From Rodentolepis nana (lineage: Eukaryota; Platyhelminthes; Cestoda; Cyclophyllidea; Hymenolepididae), in contig UZAE01012063.1 in NCBI GenBank assembly GCA_900617975.1, positions 22,293 through 54,584 of the forward strand: a stretch of DNA of 32,292 nucleotides. The letters are read 5' to 3'. Made by a program: the position numbers and the translations under genes. The notes beneath the pieces were generated by a model that was not told the origin of the DNA, ran no database searches, and was given only the letters and a program-made list of their open reading frames with translations. Positions 1 to 10,602 of this stretch are shown here, in pieces (the stretch's first letter is position 1; each line of letters starts with the position of its first letter).

Positions 1-2751
1 AGGGGAGCACTCAATTACATGTGAACAGCCAAAGTAAATAGAGATCATTAGTATCCAAACCCTTATTGTGGCAGTGATAAAGTATGGTTTACTCTATCTG
101 AAATGTGTTTGTAGATAATTCAGGGATAAAATGACTAGACAGGTAGTGAAAAATAGGCGCTAACCAATCAACACAGGAGTGGCCTTCGGCCAAAATTAGC
201 AATGACCAATGAGAGAAGAGATGCGACATTTATTCCTAAACTGTTTCAGCAGGTGTGGGAGATATACAGGCAACTCACGTGATGGGCGGATTGGAAAGTT
301 TGAAATAATAGAGCATTGCGTTTAACTTGTGGTATTTGAAGAAAAAACATTTCTTTTTCTGTGCAAAATTCGACATAGCTCAAAACTCATCCCGTTACAA
401 AACAGTTCTTACAGAGCGTAGAAATAACAAGGGAGAAATGCTGAGTTGTGTGCCGAAGTTCATATTGAAAACTTAGCAGACTTGCTGCGTAGCATTGAAT
501 GCTAAGTATGTTGGTATTCGTAATATTCCGAATTTGCCGCTTTTAAATAAAACCATAATATTGATTTATCTAGACCACTTGGTAAAATCCCGTGAGACCT
601 CTAAAGTGACCTCAACTTTAGCCTAGGAAGAAAGACTTCGATCAACACTCGCTTTCTGCTATAACCAATATAGGCCATGACAAAGCAGCGTGATCGGCTA
701 ACCATATCACTGGGTGGATACAGACAAGCATTGATTTAAGTGGTAAAAGTGACAAGAATATAATCAAACGAGCTTAACAAAACGTCCATTAGCCACTATT
801 CAAGACAAAGTAAACACGAGTTCATCAGACAAATTATTCTTACAGGAAACCTTCCAATTCAATGTGTCGATGATAAAAAAACAGAGCAAATTTTTAGCTA
901 TCACTTTCGATAATAGTAACGGCATAGGTGGTTTTAAGGATCTTTATCAGGATGATAAACGCGTATATATCTTTGATTAAAGACACAAAAATGCTTAAAA
1001 AAGGGATGTGAATGACTAGATACCAACTGATGGATGGAACAGTAAGAAAATGGAGTGTACGTAATAAGAAGCCCAAGTAATAATAATAGAAAGAAACTAA
1101 TTGGCAAACAAGGCGGAATCATGGAGAATATTAACTCACCCAGACACCATAAGATCAACTTATAAAATTGAGCTTATAAACATTAGCACAATACAGCTTT
1201 AAGGGGAGAGAGTGGAAAATTAAAAGCTTCCCGACTTTATCATATACTCCACTTATATTTACCCACCTGAAACTACTTGGTTCAAGACCCTACATCCCAC
1301 CCCATTCCCCTCATCCCACCTGGAGCACCAAAGCTACGATCTTTAGCCTGGTAACAAAAAATTCAATGATGGTTCAAACTGTGATATCTACAAAAATGCA
1401 ATGTCATTTCAATGCGACCATTTCGTAAGGAAACTAAATGTACATATTTTGATCTTCCTTAAATTCAACAAAAAGCCAGAAATTCAAGACCAATGAATAA
1501 GGATATTTATAGGCAGAGCTGTAAGGAGTCACCTAACGTGGGAACATTTTCGTATGACTTCGATCTGCATAATTAGAAAAAGTTTAATGAAAAGCAATCA
1601 GCAAAGGCGATAGCGAAAATTCTGTCCAAGCCAGTCAGTGAGGGCCTTGGTTCTAGCGATGCGAGAAGACCCTAAGGAAGACAAATCATCTCTAAATTAC
1701 TGAATACTTGGATGACGTGAAAGTAGTTTGATTCTTTTCATAAATAGACAGTGATTCGACTTCATTTAAAGTTACAGACATAAGAGGCCAGTAAAAAATG
1801 ATTTAAGAGTGAATTTGTTCAGAAAAATAGTAATTTATCACTACTAATGAATCTATAATTGGTTTAACTGCATTCTAGATTATAAATAGGACCAATTCTA
1901 TCACGATGCCACAAAAATTAATATACTCAGTAAAAGGGGGATGCCTGCTGAAACTAAAACATTAAAAAAATTAAAAAATGCGTACACAAAACATTTGAAA
2001 ATCATATTTCGCAAAACCACCTTGAGGAGCAAACTTTATTTTCAAATTGAATTAAACCATTCCTTATCCCTAATCCAGACTGAAGTAAATAATTGTTCCC
2101 TGTGTTTGGTTAACTTCCAGCTACTAAAAATTAAAAATGTGCAAGATGTGGTTAAAAGCACTCATATTAAACAGGACATAAGTTACTGTCAAACAAACAG
2201 AGCTTGATATATCAATCATGCGCTTACTGGACAAAATGACTGCGGGGGTGAAAAAGAATGAAAAAAAAGAGAATTAAGCCCGAATTGAACAAAGTCATGC
2301 AACTAATGAATGACTAATTGCGAGTGAGTAAGGGGAGAGAAAAATCCCAAGGCTTAGAAAACTATCACCAAAATTGGAGTCGATCGACCAAAATTGGTTG
2401 ATTTCGACAAGGGCTCCAACTTACTCGAAAGTAAATTAAACGAAAACAACGGCATATAAGGATTAGTAAATATAAACCGCCGTAGGAAACAAATAATAAG
2501 AAAGTAAATATTATATCAATGTGTAGGAAGACGGCTGGAAGAAAGAAACTGTTTGGGCAATAATTCAACAATGGTATTGCAGACACTGTAGGCCAAATTG
2601 GTAGGCAAAGTACTAAAGAATAGCACAATCGGCATACTCAACGCTATGCAGGCAACACCCCAAAGAGGCAAAAAACTGATAACTGTGATAAATCGTTACT
2701 TTTATACGTGAAACGACCAGAGACAGTTGCACAATGTTACGAAAGATACAA
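1..2751. other. Gene-poor AT-rich flank
   Basis: No coding exon is supported here on either strand. Open frames are short, AT-driven and resemble no family. One stretch on the minus strand (2534-2425) has a good polypyrimidine acceptor and a GTAAGT donor and would encode a hydrophobic segment, but its phase does not fit the exon to its right. Part of this region may be the 3' flank of the small minus-strand gene ending at 2752. Confidence 0.5.
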
Positions 2752-3381
2752 TTAACTAATTTCAATGTCCTACAAAAAAGAGAAAATAAGTAAGTTCACT
2801 ACCTTCCAATGGCTACTAATATCTCACCGTTCCTGATTGCAATACTTCAACCTCCTCCGATTTGCTTTGGGCACACGGAATTCTCGAAAATACTTGCGGT
2901 ATCCATGAAAGTCGCACACGGGATTCAACAACTCGAGAAAAAAGCTGGAATGTTCGACGAATTTCAGTGTTCGAGAGTTTGGGATAAAAAGAGAGAATAT
3001 TTGGATCTTGAATCATAGTTGGGAGTTCCGAACTTCGAAAAGAAGAAACTCCAGAGGAGTCAGAACAGAGGTTCGAAGTAGTCAACGCTCTGGAATAAAA
3101 GAGAAAAATTTAAAAATAAATAAAAATAAAATTTATAAAAATAAAAATCGCATATGAAATAAAAAATCACATTATTAGGTAATCTTTGGCCTTTAAGTTA
3201 TTTAAACATAAATTTTACAATGTCAATGCAACTGAATATACGAAAAGTGAAAGCAAAAATATATAAGTACGGTTTCATTACCCCGAAGTTATTCACTCGA
3301 CAATGAAATGTTAAACAAAAAATAAGACGATTTGTTGAATAAAAAAAATTACCCAGGCGAACCATCTGCCGTGTCAGCCAT
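2752..3381 (-). CDS. Predicted 102-aa unidentified protein, three exons
   Basis: Exons are 3381-3353, 3089-2828 and 2769-2752. The ATG (MADTADGSPG) runs into a GG|GTAATT donor after 29 bases (phase 2). The next exon follows the acceptor ttttattccag, takes phase 2 and ends at ACG|GTGAGA in phase 0. A 58-base intron ending ttttttgtag leads to DIEIS and TAA. Phase agreement across all three exons is the main evidence. The product is soluble, with a Ser-rich amino end (residues 15-32), a probably helical Arg-rich middle (SNTEIRRTFQLFSRVVESRV, 49-68) and an acidic end (SEEVEVLQSGTDIEIS). No membrane segment or known domain is recognised. A CpG-containing patch just before the ATG (about 3395-3440) could be the promoter. 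Function is unknown. It is the last gene of the minus-strand array. A 69-codon plus-strand frame over exon 2 is taken as its shadow. Confidence 0.5.
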
Positions 3382-4499
3382 AGAAAATGTTCAAAAATTT
3401 AGAAACACCTTCTCTATCGCGTAACGCGCAGCTCAATCGCATCAAATTAAAACAGTAAATGACCAAAATTAAATTAAACTTTCTTATAAGTATTAAATGA
3501 TATAATAATTATAAGCCTATTGTGGCTATTTCATAATATAATATGGATATAAGCTATTATTTATCCGATGTAGTTCAATTTCGGTAAAATACGGAAAATA
3601 ATCTAGTTACAAGTGACAATCATTTTTGGCATAGTAATTGAATAATTTCTGACCTGTAACGTACGCTATTACTTATAGTGTTCCTTTTTAAAATTTATTC
3701 TCTCTGAATTTCTTTTCAATGCCAGGATATCAGGATATCATAAGAATTTCACTCAATATATAGCGATCTGGAAATATTATTATGGGTTGCATTATGGGTG
3801 GAATTTAATTATACGGAAATTTTAATTCTTATAAAGTCCATATTAAAATCTCAAAATATTCCTTTAACATGGGCACATAATGCCAGTGGGGACGATTGCG
3901 CGTTTTCCAGGCTTTCAAATGGTCTACCTTCCACCAGGGAACATATATAAAACGCTGGCTAGAATTCGCTCTCAATCACAATTATAGTTGATTACCCATA
4001 TGAAAACCTTCATCAAACCAGCCTTGATCATTTTATGGATTTTGTCACGATCTTTTCTATCTTATCGACCTCTTTATGTCCCCTCGTTGACCATGTTTAT
4101 TCAAACCAACACCTCCTGATTTATTATTTTGTATTTTATTGTTAGTGTCTCCTACTTTATTAGTAGCAGACGACCTGCTATTAAGATACTTAACATATAT
4201 GCTATAATACTCCTATAGACAAATAACAAAAAACTTTAAAGTAACTATCCAAAATTCATTGAAAACCAAGACAAATAGCGGGAGAATATTACATGATCAG
4301 TATTCTTTCAACGCAACTTTCAGGGACAATAGCAGGTAGATAGATAGAGAAAGGCTCGCTGGCTGGTTGTGAGTACATCAACAAGAACTTGATAGGAGGG
4401 GCAAGAGGTTAAGTGGAAAGAGCTATTACAATTGCCTTCGCGTGTCGTGATAATAGAGGAAAAGGAGGGAGCGATAGTCGACGCGAATCTCCTACCAAA
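3382..4499. other. Intergenic / SMN 3' flank
   Basis: This stretch lies between the SMN stop codon and the start of the small gene at 3381. It is very AT-rich. TTTATT on the plus strand (AATAAA on the minus strand) occurs at 4135-4140, 4120-4125 and 4096-4101, so the SMN mRNA probably ends near 4100. A short run of CpG dinucleotides at about 3415-3440 precedes the ATG at 3381. Nothing else is recognised. Confidence 0.5.
4096..4140 (-). terminator. SMN poly(A) signal cluster
   Basis: Three AATAAA hexamers on the minus strand (4140-4135, 4125-4120, 4101-4096) begin about 360 bases after the SMN stop codon at 4500. The position suits a 3' UTR end. Which hexamer is used cannot be told from sequence. 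Confidence 0.45.
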
Positions 4500-7400
4500 C
4501 TACTTTTTCGATTTTCTTGGTTTTCCCTTTTTTTGCTGCACTACCTGTTGCTCCACCTCCTCCCCATCGTCATCATCTTCATCCTCGTCTGACCCATCTC
4601 CACTCCCACATGGACCAGAGCGTAGACCCAAGATCTACATAGACACAAAAAGAACATGATTAGAAAAGTTAGTAGGAAAGTAAAACCGCTATTTACTCAA
4701 TACAGAAATGGCAATTGACTTTCAACTTCGAACACATCTAAGAAAGTAGCGACGTTCAATCTCTTTGCCGAAATGACAGAAAATTATTTAAAATTATGCA
4801 AAACCAAATTCGCATCAAGCCTAGTATGGTTTGATTATTGTGTTAATGGACAAGAACATATATATTGAAATGATATTGCTTTTACTGGACGAACAATGAT
4901 GCTATTGTTACTACCATTTAGAAATTAAAGACTTTCGGATTAGAAATATTTTACAATATGAAGGTCATCAATTGAAGCCTAATTTTAAAAGACCCTGAAA
5001 GATTGCAATGAACGAATGCACTGATTCTAAATAGTTTAAAAGAAACATTAACATTTTAATAGTAATATTTTATATTCCTTCTACTTTCCTTCCTTGTTTA
5101 TACTTTGGTCACTGTGGCATTAAAGGCAATGAGCTTGCTGACGCACTTGCTAAGAAGGGGACAACGATTTTGCAATACATGGACCGGACGATGTCTTTCC
5201 ACACAATGAAGGCTTGAATCAGGAGAGAATTCAAGACCTCAAGGTGCAACGAACTTAAAGCTCGAACAAAGGAGAAACAGTGGACAGTGGCACTCTTCAA
5301 CATAGCCGACTGGCCAAGAATCGAAGCCGTGGCTGAGTTTAGATCACATACCGGACACGATTGCCTGGCGAAGCATCTTCACAGATTGGGAGTATAAACT
5401 CTTACGTTCATTTCTGATATTCGAATCGCTGCTAGGATATTTACCTCTAATTAACAGCTGATATTATTTAAAATAGATTGACCTTTGATGTGTTCATAGG
5501 TGGACAAAATTCGCTGAATTTACCGGTCTTATCATTGCCACCGCGTATTGTGACACTAATAGTGCCAAGGTTAATTATTAGTGAACAGAGTGACGATCAA
5601 AATTATAGTAACCAACATGGTGGATTCCCAACCACCGTCAGGATCAATCGAAATGAAGATGGGGGGGGGGGGGGGGGGTCACCAGCTACCTTCATCATGA
5701 AATATATCTTCCGCATAGTTTCAAAACTATAAACGGACGCTCAGAACTAGCAGGTCACCGGTGACAAAGGTCACTTCATAAAGTTATAAAAGAGAATTAT
5801 ACAAAAAATACAAGTAGACAAAATGGTAGATGAAAATCCGATTTTAAAATTATTAAGAGTCACCAACCCCCCACTTACTTGGTCGGCATGCGCTTGGCCC
5901 ATGGCATAGCCAGCCTCATACCAGGCTCGCAAGAGGAGACTCATGTTGAATTCTCCATTGGGAGTGGTTAGGGAGGCTGTGAGGGAGGAGGTAGTTTGCG
6001 CTTCTACCGGTGTTGGAAGCAGGCAGGATGACTGTTGGGGACCACTGCAATAGAAAATGGAATGTGATAAAGGAAATAATGCAATATGCTAAATCTTCAA
6101 GAAGTTTCACTTATTAGTAGAATCAAAGAAATGCTGCTAAACTAATTCACATCTAATTTAAATACAAGCATGTATTAATTAGAAAGGTTTCAAAGGCGAT
6201 AGGCACTTTCCGTCATTGGGTTTTATGGGGAAAAACTCAAGGCAATCTTACCCAAACCGCGCAGAACTGTTACCGCTGGGACTAGAACAGAGTGCAGGCG
6301 GATGTGGTGGCGGCATCAAATCCACAGGGAGATGTGAGATAAGTGGATACATAGGAGCTGGAATTGCAGCCGGAGCCGGTGCGGGAACAACAGGAGCGGG
6401 AGCAAGAGCGGCGTCAGGAATAGCCGACCCCACCGAGGGACCGACTGAAATGGGACTCGGATTCGAGACGACTCTTGCTGGCGATGATGGCGCTGTCGCG
6501 TAGGCGGTCGGGCTTGCGGCGGAAGGCTGTTGGGATTGGAATGAAAAGTAAGGGAGGGAAGAATAGGGGACAACTCATCAATGGAGTATAAAAAATCCTC
6601 ATGCAAATGTGATTCCCACCAAAGTACCGGATTAAATAACCGGTGTTAATAAAGGGGTTAGCTGGAATTGAATACCCAACTAGGGCTAACACCTATTGAT
6701 AATACTCCACCACCGGCCTAACTTGGCTTAGGAAGTATAAAATTCCAGATTATAAGATACGAGCGCATTATTAGTAGACTTGCAATTTCATGACATCTTA
6801 CAAGTATAGGAAGTGATTGGGGTCACGCATCTAAGATGCTCATCTGCTCTCACACTTCCTGATCTGCGATTGCCATTTCAACCCTCCAAACATCTTATGC
6901 CTCCTTTCATGTAAACTCGCCTCACCAATACGATATGCCTCAATAGAGATTTATTTGGATCCTACCTCTTACAATGGAGATCTACAAAAACAGGAAAATT
7001 AAAACATCAATTCTACCTGGAGTATGTCACTAACAGAGAGGCTCCTAGTTGCTATTCAAACAGTAGAAATAGGGAACGTGAGCTGTGATTAGCAAAAAGA
7101 GGAGAACTATGTAAGGAAAACTAATTACCAGACGCCTTTTATAAAAAATGCAGATAGCTGAAAAAGGAAAGATTAAAGGGGGGGGGGGAATGTCTAATAA
7201 GCCAATCTATTACAACAAAAATAAAAACTTTTCAAATCTACAGCAAGCTTACCTTCAGTTAGGAAGTTTTAATACGTAGGAAACGGACAAATTAAAAATC
7301 GACTCAAATCTGAAAACAAGCTTCTTACCAACTATTTGCCTATACATTATCTGTAAATAAACATGTGTATTAGAGAAAGCCTTATTTCACAATTTACCTC

Positions 7401-10327
7401 ATTCCCAAGTATCGTCCGATTCTCTATTGAGAATCTAAGTATGGGATGATTAAGAATGGACATATAATAGTGATTTCCAGATGCTCAAGTGCTCAAGATT
7501 GCCGCAATTTATGTAAGCACACTAACGCTGGAAAAGCCGTTGTTTAGCTGCAAAGATACTGGATAGATCAATGAAGAAGTATGTGCTCGGATAAAAAGCA
7601 AATATCTTCAACTCAAGGCCCTAGTTTATGTAAAGGATCAGTTTGAGAAACAACAGGGGATTGTTTACACATAAAATTAGAGTAACTCACTCAGGTTTCC
7701 TTTTTGTGTAAATAAAACTGGGGAACTGGGAGGAGAGTGAAAAAAAACTGATTCTACCTAGATTGTTTTATCTGTCACGTTAAGCGAAAGTTTGGAGAGG
7801 CCAGGATTTGCGGTAAAATAATCTTTAATTAGTACACAGTGTTTGACATGATATTGCCTAACCACATAACCATAAGTTGTATGATTTGAGTGGAATTTGT
7901 AGATGGCCTTGTCATGTTAATTCTTCCCAATTCACTTTAGCATATCTCCAAATTATTAATTATATGGATAAGGACCATTAAAACAAATGGGATATTTGAG
8001 CAAGTAGAGAGAGAAATTGGCATCTTGTTAACGTAGAAAAGAAGGAAACAACAACAAGATTTCGATTCCTCAGTCTTGGAAATATTTAATAGTAAGGCAA
8101 TGAAATTTTTTTCTTCAAAAAGGTGACTAAAATCCTACATGGTTGTCCTAAGCGATCAACTACATGACACACCTTTCCAATGACTTTTGCCAAATAAAGA
8201 ATTTCAAAACCACCATTCATGTCTGCTACCTACCTAGTCATATTAAAATTATTGCAATTAAACAGGGACAGCCATTTAGCTCATCTGAATTGTTCAACAT
8301 TTTGTTTATTACAAAAAAAATCGAAACGACACTGAAATTAGTATTTATTTGAGACGAAAACATCGCCTCATTAGTACTACCAAACGTCTCTCCTGAATTC
8401 TTCTTAAAACGAGTTCTCAAACCACATTATATCTCTTCACTAAATGAGTAAAGATCAAGACAGACCAATACAACTTCTTTTTATTAAATCAAAAGGCCTT
8501 TATGTAAAAAACTGCCAATTTCTAAGTGAGTGTAGAGTAATTACTCACAGTGTTTGCAGAAACAGTCTCAGGATTCGACATTGCTTTATTATCAGAGAGG
8601 GAAGCATGCAAACCCTCTGGTCCTCTAGTGGAAGAGGAACACGGCGGATGAGGAGAAGTTGGATGTTGAGGCGACAAATGCTGCTCAACACCATTTGAAG
8701 GAGGACTTGGAGAGGATGGCGGAGCGGGGTTTGAAATAGGAGCAGGAGCAGGATCAGGAGTAACGATAGCAGAGGGAAGGACGGGGGTAACCGGTGTTTG
8801 CTGCTGCTGTTGTGAAGCTGCTGCCGCCGGCGCAGCTCCACCACCCCGCTTATGCTTGTTATTTCTCCTCTTTTTCCTACCAGGAGTTGTGGCGCTCGAC
8901 TGGGTGGGAAGAGATTGCGGAACAGGAGGAGTTGGATGGGTGGATTTCGCAGGCACGGATGGCGGCGGAGGCGGCCTGACGGAATTCTTGAATCTCTCAA
9001 CTTGTTTCTGAAATAATATATTTTTGTGCGATGAGACATTTCTAAATGCCACGAAGCCCAGTTTCAGCCTTCATGGCCTATCTACTTACTTGACATAACT
9101 AAGCTGCAGTTGACCCCGGTTAGGGAGATATGCAAAAAACGAGCAGTTTATTAATCCAAAAACATCTAGATTAATATAAATCATCTCTAAATTATTTATG
9201 GTGAACAGTTTATGTCCAGAGTAATTGCGAATGATAAGGATGAGCGAAGTAGAGATAAACTGTGATGCAGCTGTGAGGTATAATTTTTTCGACTTACACA
9301 CAGTAACTTTAGTGAGACGAAAAACACAGAGAAAATATCAAGTTTGCTTGGAGGTAGCAAAACTCTTAGCTTGACCAAACTACTGACCCCTTTTCCCATA
9401 GGCTACAACAGCAGCTAATCGGAATAAAGAAAATCTAGATTAGATGTCTTCGGACCACCTTCCTCCGATGTCGAGATTATGGTGAGTACATTCTGACACC
9501 TATATGAGACCTAGATGTCGACTGCTTTTTTGTTGTTCTTTGACCAATACCGAGCAAAGAACATACAACCCCCAACTTCTTACCACAACCTAAACCGGAT
9601 TCCACTTGCCTGATACTCCTTTTGCACCTTGCTTCCAAAATTCTGAAAGCCCATACTAATTTGACTATGGAATGTAAGCCGTTGCCATATCAAAGTTGTT
9701 CTGACCAACGGAATCCGGAAACAAACAGCAGCAACTACTAGAGTTGCCTTACAGTTCTCAAATAGTTTTGAGAAAAGCACCTTCATAGGAAAATCGTAAG
9801 TAGGTGGGTGGCATTATGAAGGCTACATGAAGAGGCACTCGAATTCTATCCGATGGGCGCAGTCAATCAGTGACCCCCCCCCCCCCCCCCCTCCCTTCTC
9901 AGTAGACCAGTGAATTAATCACTACACCACAGGCTTATTTATAATAACAACTTTGTGACAATGATTTTCAAATTGGTAAACGTGTAGAATAACACTATGC
10001 TACTAAATGATTCTGGGGAAAGGGAGACAGCTAAAAACCTAAACTGGCATTTGTTAAGTGGAGCAGATGGTGCGAAATGGTTCAAGGAAGGAATAAAGGA
10101 AAACGCATCCGACCTCAATAACCACAAATAGCACGAATACCTTGCTTTCAATATTGAAAATCGAATAAACTTTTCACAAAAAAGGCCTTCAAACGTACCT
10201 TCACGTGTTCCTCCATGCTCTTATAGTTTTGAAGAAGAGGCCCATCATCCCAAATCTCATCGATATTCACCCCTCCCTTGGGTGGTGGCCAGATTGGAGC
10301 CAAGGGATTGTTGGCATCGCACATTAT
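4500..10327 (-). CDS. SMN: SMN (survival motor neuron) homologue, five exons, 386 aa
   Basis: SMN with Gemin2 and Gemin proteins loads Sm cores onto spliceosomal snRNAs in the cytoplasm and Cajal bodies (established family role). Exons: 10327-10199 (ATG 10324), 9007-8549, 6526-6252, 6044-5879, 4634-4500; phases 0,0,2,0 all match. Residues 23-42 (EIWDDGPLLQNYKSMEEHVK) match the Gemin2-binding helix, human SDIWDDTALIKAYDKAV. Next come a Pro-rich stretch, a basic cluster at 86-96 (RKKRRNNKHKR), Q5 at 108-112 and a long Pro/Ala/Ser region. Residues 323-336 (LLLRAWYEAGYAMG) are the YG-box oligomerisation motif, human LISWYMSGYHTGYYMG. The tail is acidic (354-369) then basic (KKGKPRKSKK). Oddities: no exon encoding the Tudor domain was found in intron 1 or 2, only two YxxG units are present, and the protein is longer than human SMN (294 aa). 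The exon acceptor lies three bases before the ATG. Identity is strong at both ends; a missed exon remains possible. Confidence 0.85.
5101..5397 (+). mobile_element. Decayed LINE fragment: RNase H domain and 3' end of ORF2
   Basis: The plus-strand frame from 5101 reads YFGHCGIKGNELADALAKKG, the conserved carboxyl part of the RNase H domain found after reverse transcriptase in many non-LTR retrotransposons (usual form: VPSHCGIxGNExADxLAKxG). An in-frame TGA at 5216-5218 breaks it. The frame then resumes with FRSHTGHDCLAKHLHRLG, typical of the segment after RNase H in such elements, and stops at 5395-5397. No reverse transcriptase or endonuclease portion is present, so this is a 5'-truncated dead copy. 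It lies inside SMN intron 4 in the opposite orientation to SMN. The clade (Jockey, I or related) cannot be set from so short a piece. Confidence 0.8.
5661..5678 (+). repeat. G18 homopolymer
   Basis: Eighteen consecutive G on the plus strand, in SMN intron 4. In the SMN pre-mRNA this is a C18 run. Length is likely to vary between individuals and to be error-prone in sequencing. Confidence 0.9.
6527..8548 (-). other. SMN intron 2
   Basis: This 2-kb intron joins GTGAGT at 8548 to an acceptor (caatcccaacag) at 6527. It was read on the minus strand for a Tudor domain exon in phase 0, and none was found. The best short candidate (8229-8173, in phase at both ends, VADMNGGFEILYLAKVIGK) has a weak acceptor and is too short for a Tudor fold. 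The remainder is AT-rich with no recognised element other than a G11 run. Confidence 0.55.
7178..7188 (+). repeat. G11 homopolymer
   Basis: Eleven consecutive G in SMN intron 2. It belongs to a set of G or C runs scattered through this AT-rich window. Confidence 0.85.
9008..10198 (-). other. SMN intron 1
   Basis: The intron runs from GTACGT after residue K42 to the acceptor tatattatttcag before KQVERFKNS. Both ends are phase 0 and the joined reading extends the Gemin2-binding helix region without a break. It contains a tRNA-like remnant with a C18 run and no recognised exon. Confidence 0.6.
9874..9937 (-). repeat. tRNA-derived remnant with G18 run
   Basis: The minus strand reads GGTGTAGTGATTAATTCACT (about 9930-9911), close to the A box of many tRNAs (TGGTGTAGTGGTTA). 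It is followed by an 18-base run of G on the minus strand (C18 at 9874-9891 on plus) where the anticodon and T arms would be expected. No B box follows. It is best read as a SINE or tRNA pseudogene fragment in SMN intron 1. Confidence 0.45.
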
Positions 10328-10346
10328 CTAAACAAAAGAATTCAAC
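10328..10346 (-). promoter_or_regulatory. 3' splice acceptor at the SMN start codon (candidate trans-splice site)
   Basis: The minus strand reads gaattcttttgtttag then ATAATG. The acceptor sits three bases before the SMN ATG, and about 75 bases after an AATAAA at 10407-10402. It could be a spliced-leader trans-splice site or the end of an intron in a 5' untranslated exon. No spliced-leader gene is visible in the window to decide this. Confidence 0.45.
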
Positions 10347-10401
10347 CATCAGTAATTAGACAAGAAGAGGTGTCAGGAAAGAACCCTGAGCGCCTATATC
10401 C

Positions 10402-10407
10402 TTTATT
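10402..10407 (-). terminator. Poly(A) signal AATAAA between upstream gene and SMN
   Basis: AATAAA on the minus strand lies about 195 bases after the TAA at 10603 and about 75 bases before the SMN exon acceptor. It would end the transcript of the upstream exons within the same short spacer that starts SMN. Confidence 0.5.
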
Positions 10408-10602
10408 CAAACACAAAAATAGATATACAGTAAAGCGGAATAAAGCCAACTTGAATACAAAGAGGGGAAGAACCAAAAGAAAGGTAGTAGTAAATGCACT
10501 TTTTCAGAAATTATCTTCCTCTTGAAGTATACTAGTCAAGGCATCTGGTGAAGCTTGAGATTGGATAAGAGAAGAATCCACAGCTTGAACTAGAGCAGTT
10601 TG

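Noticed and set aside
1941..2207. 88-codon plus-strand open frame
   Set aside because: Lys/Asn/Leu-rich translation of AT-rich DNA, no family resemblance and no splice or promoter context.
2425..2534. Exon-like minus-strand stretch encoding a hydrophobic segment with good acceptor and GTAAGT donor
   Set aside because: It needs phase 1 on entry, while the neighbouring exon leaves in phase 0 and a short intron leads to a stop codon. No bridging exon was found.
2809..3018. 69-codon plus-strand open frame with AATAAA downstream
   Set aside because: It lies over the minus-strand exon 3089-2828, which has matching splice phases on both sides.
4432..4659. 75-codon plus-strand frame rich in Ser and Cys
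   Set aside because: It is the antisense shadow of the acidic/basic last exon of SMN.
6216..6606. Several overlapping frames on both strands, Gly/Ala- or Pro-rich
   Set aside because: Only the minus-strand frame 6526-6252 has acceptor, donor and phases that fit SMN; the rest are shadows of its GC-rich repeat-like codons.
8173..8229. Possible extra SMN exon, in phase 0 at both ends
   Set aside because: The acceptor lacks a pyrimidine tract, the segment is only 19 codons, and the flanking exons join well without it. It does not form a Tudor domain.
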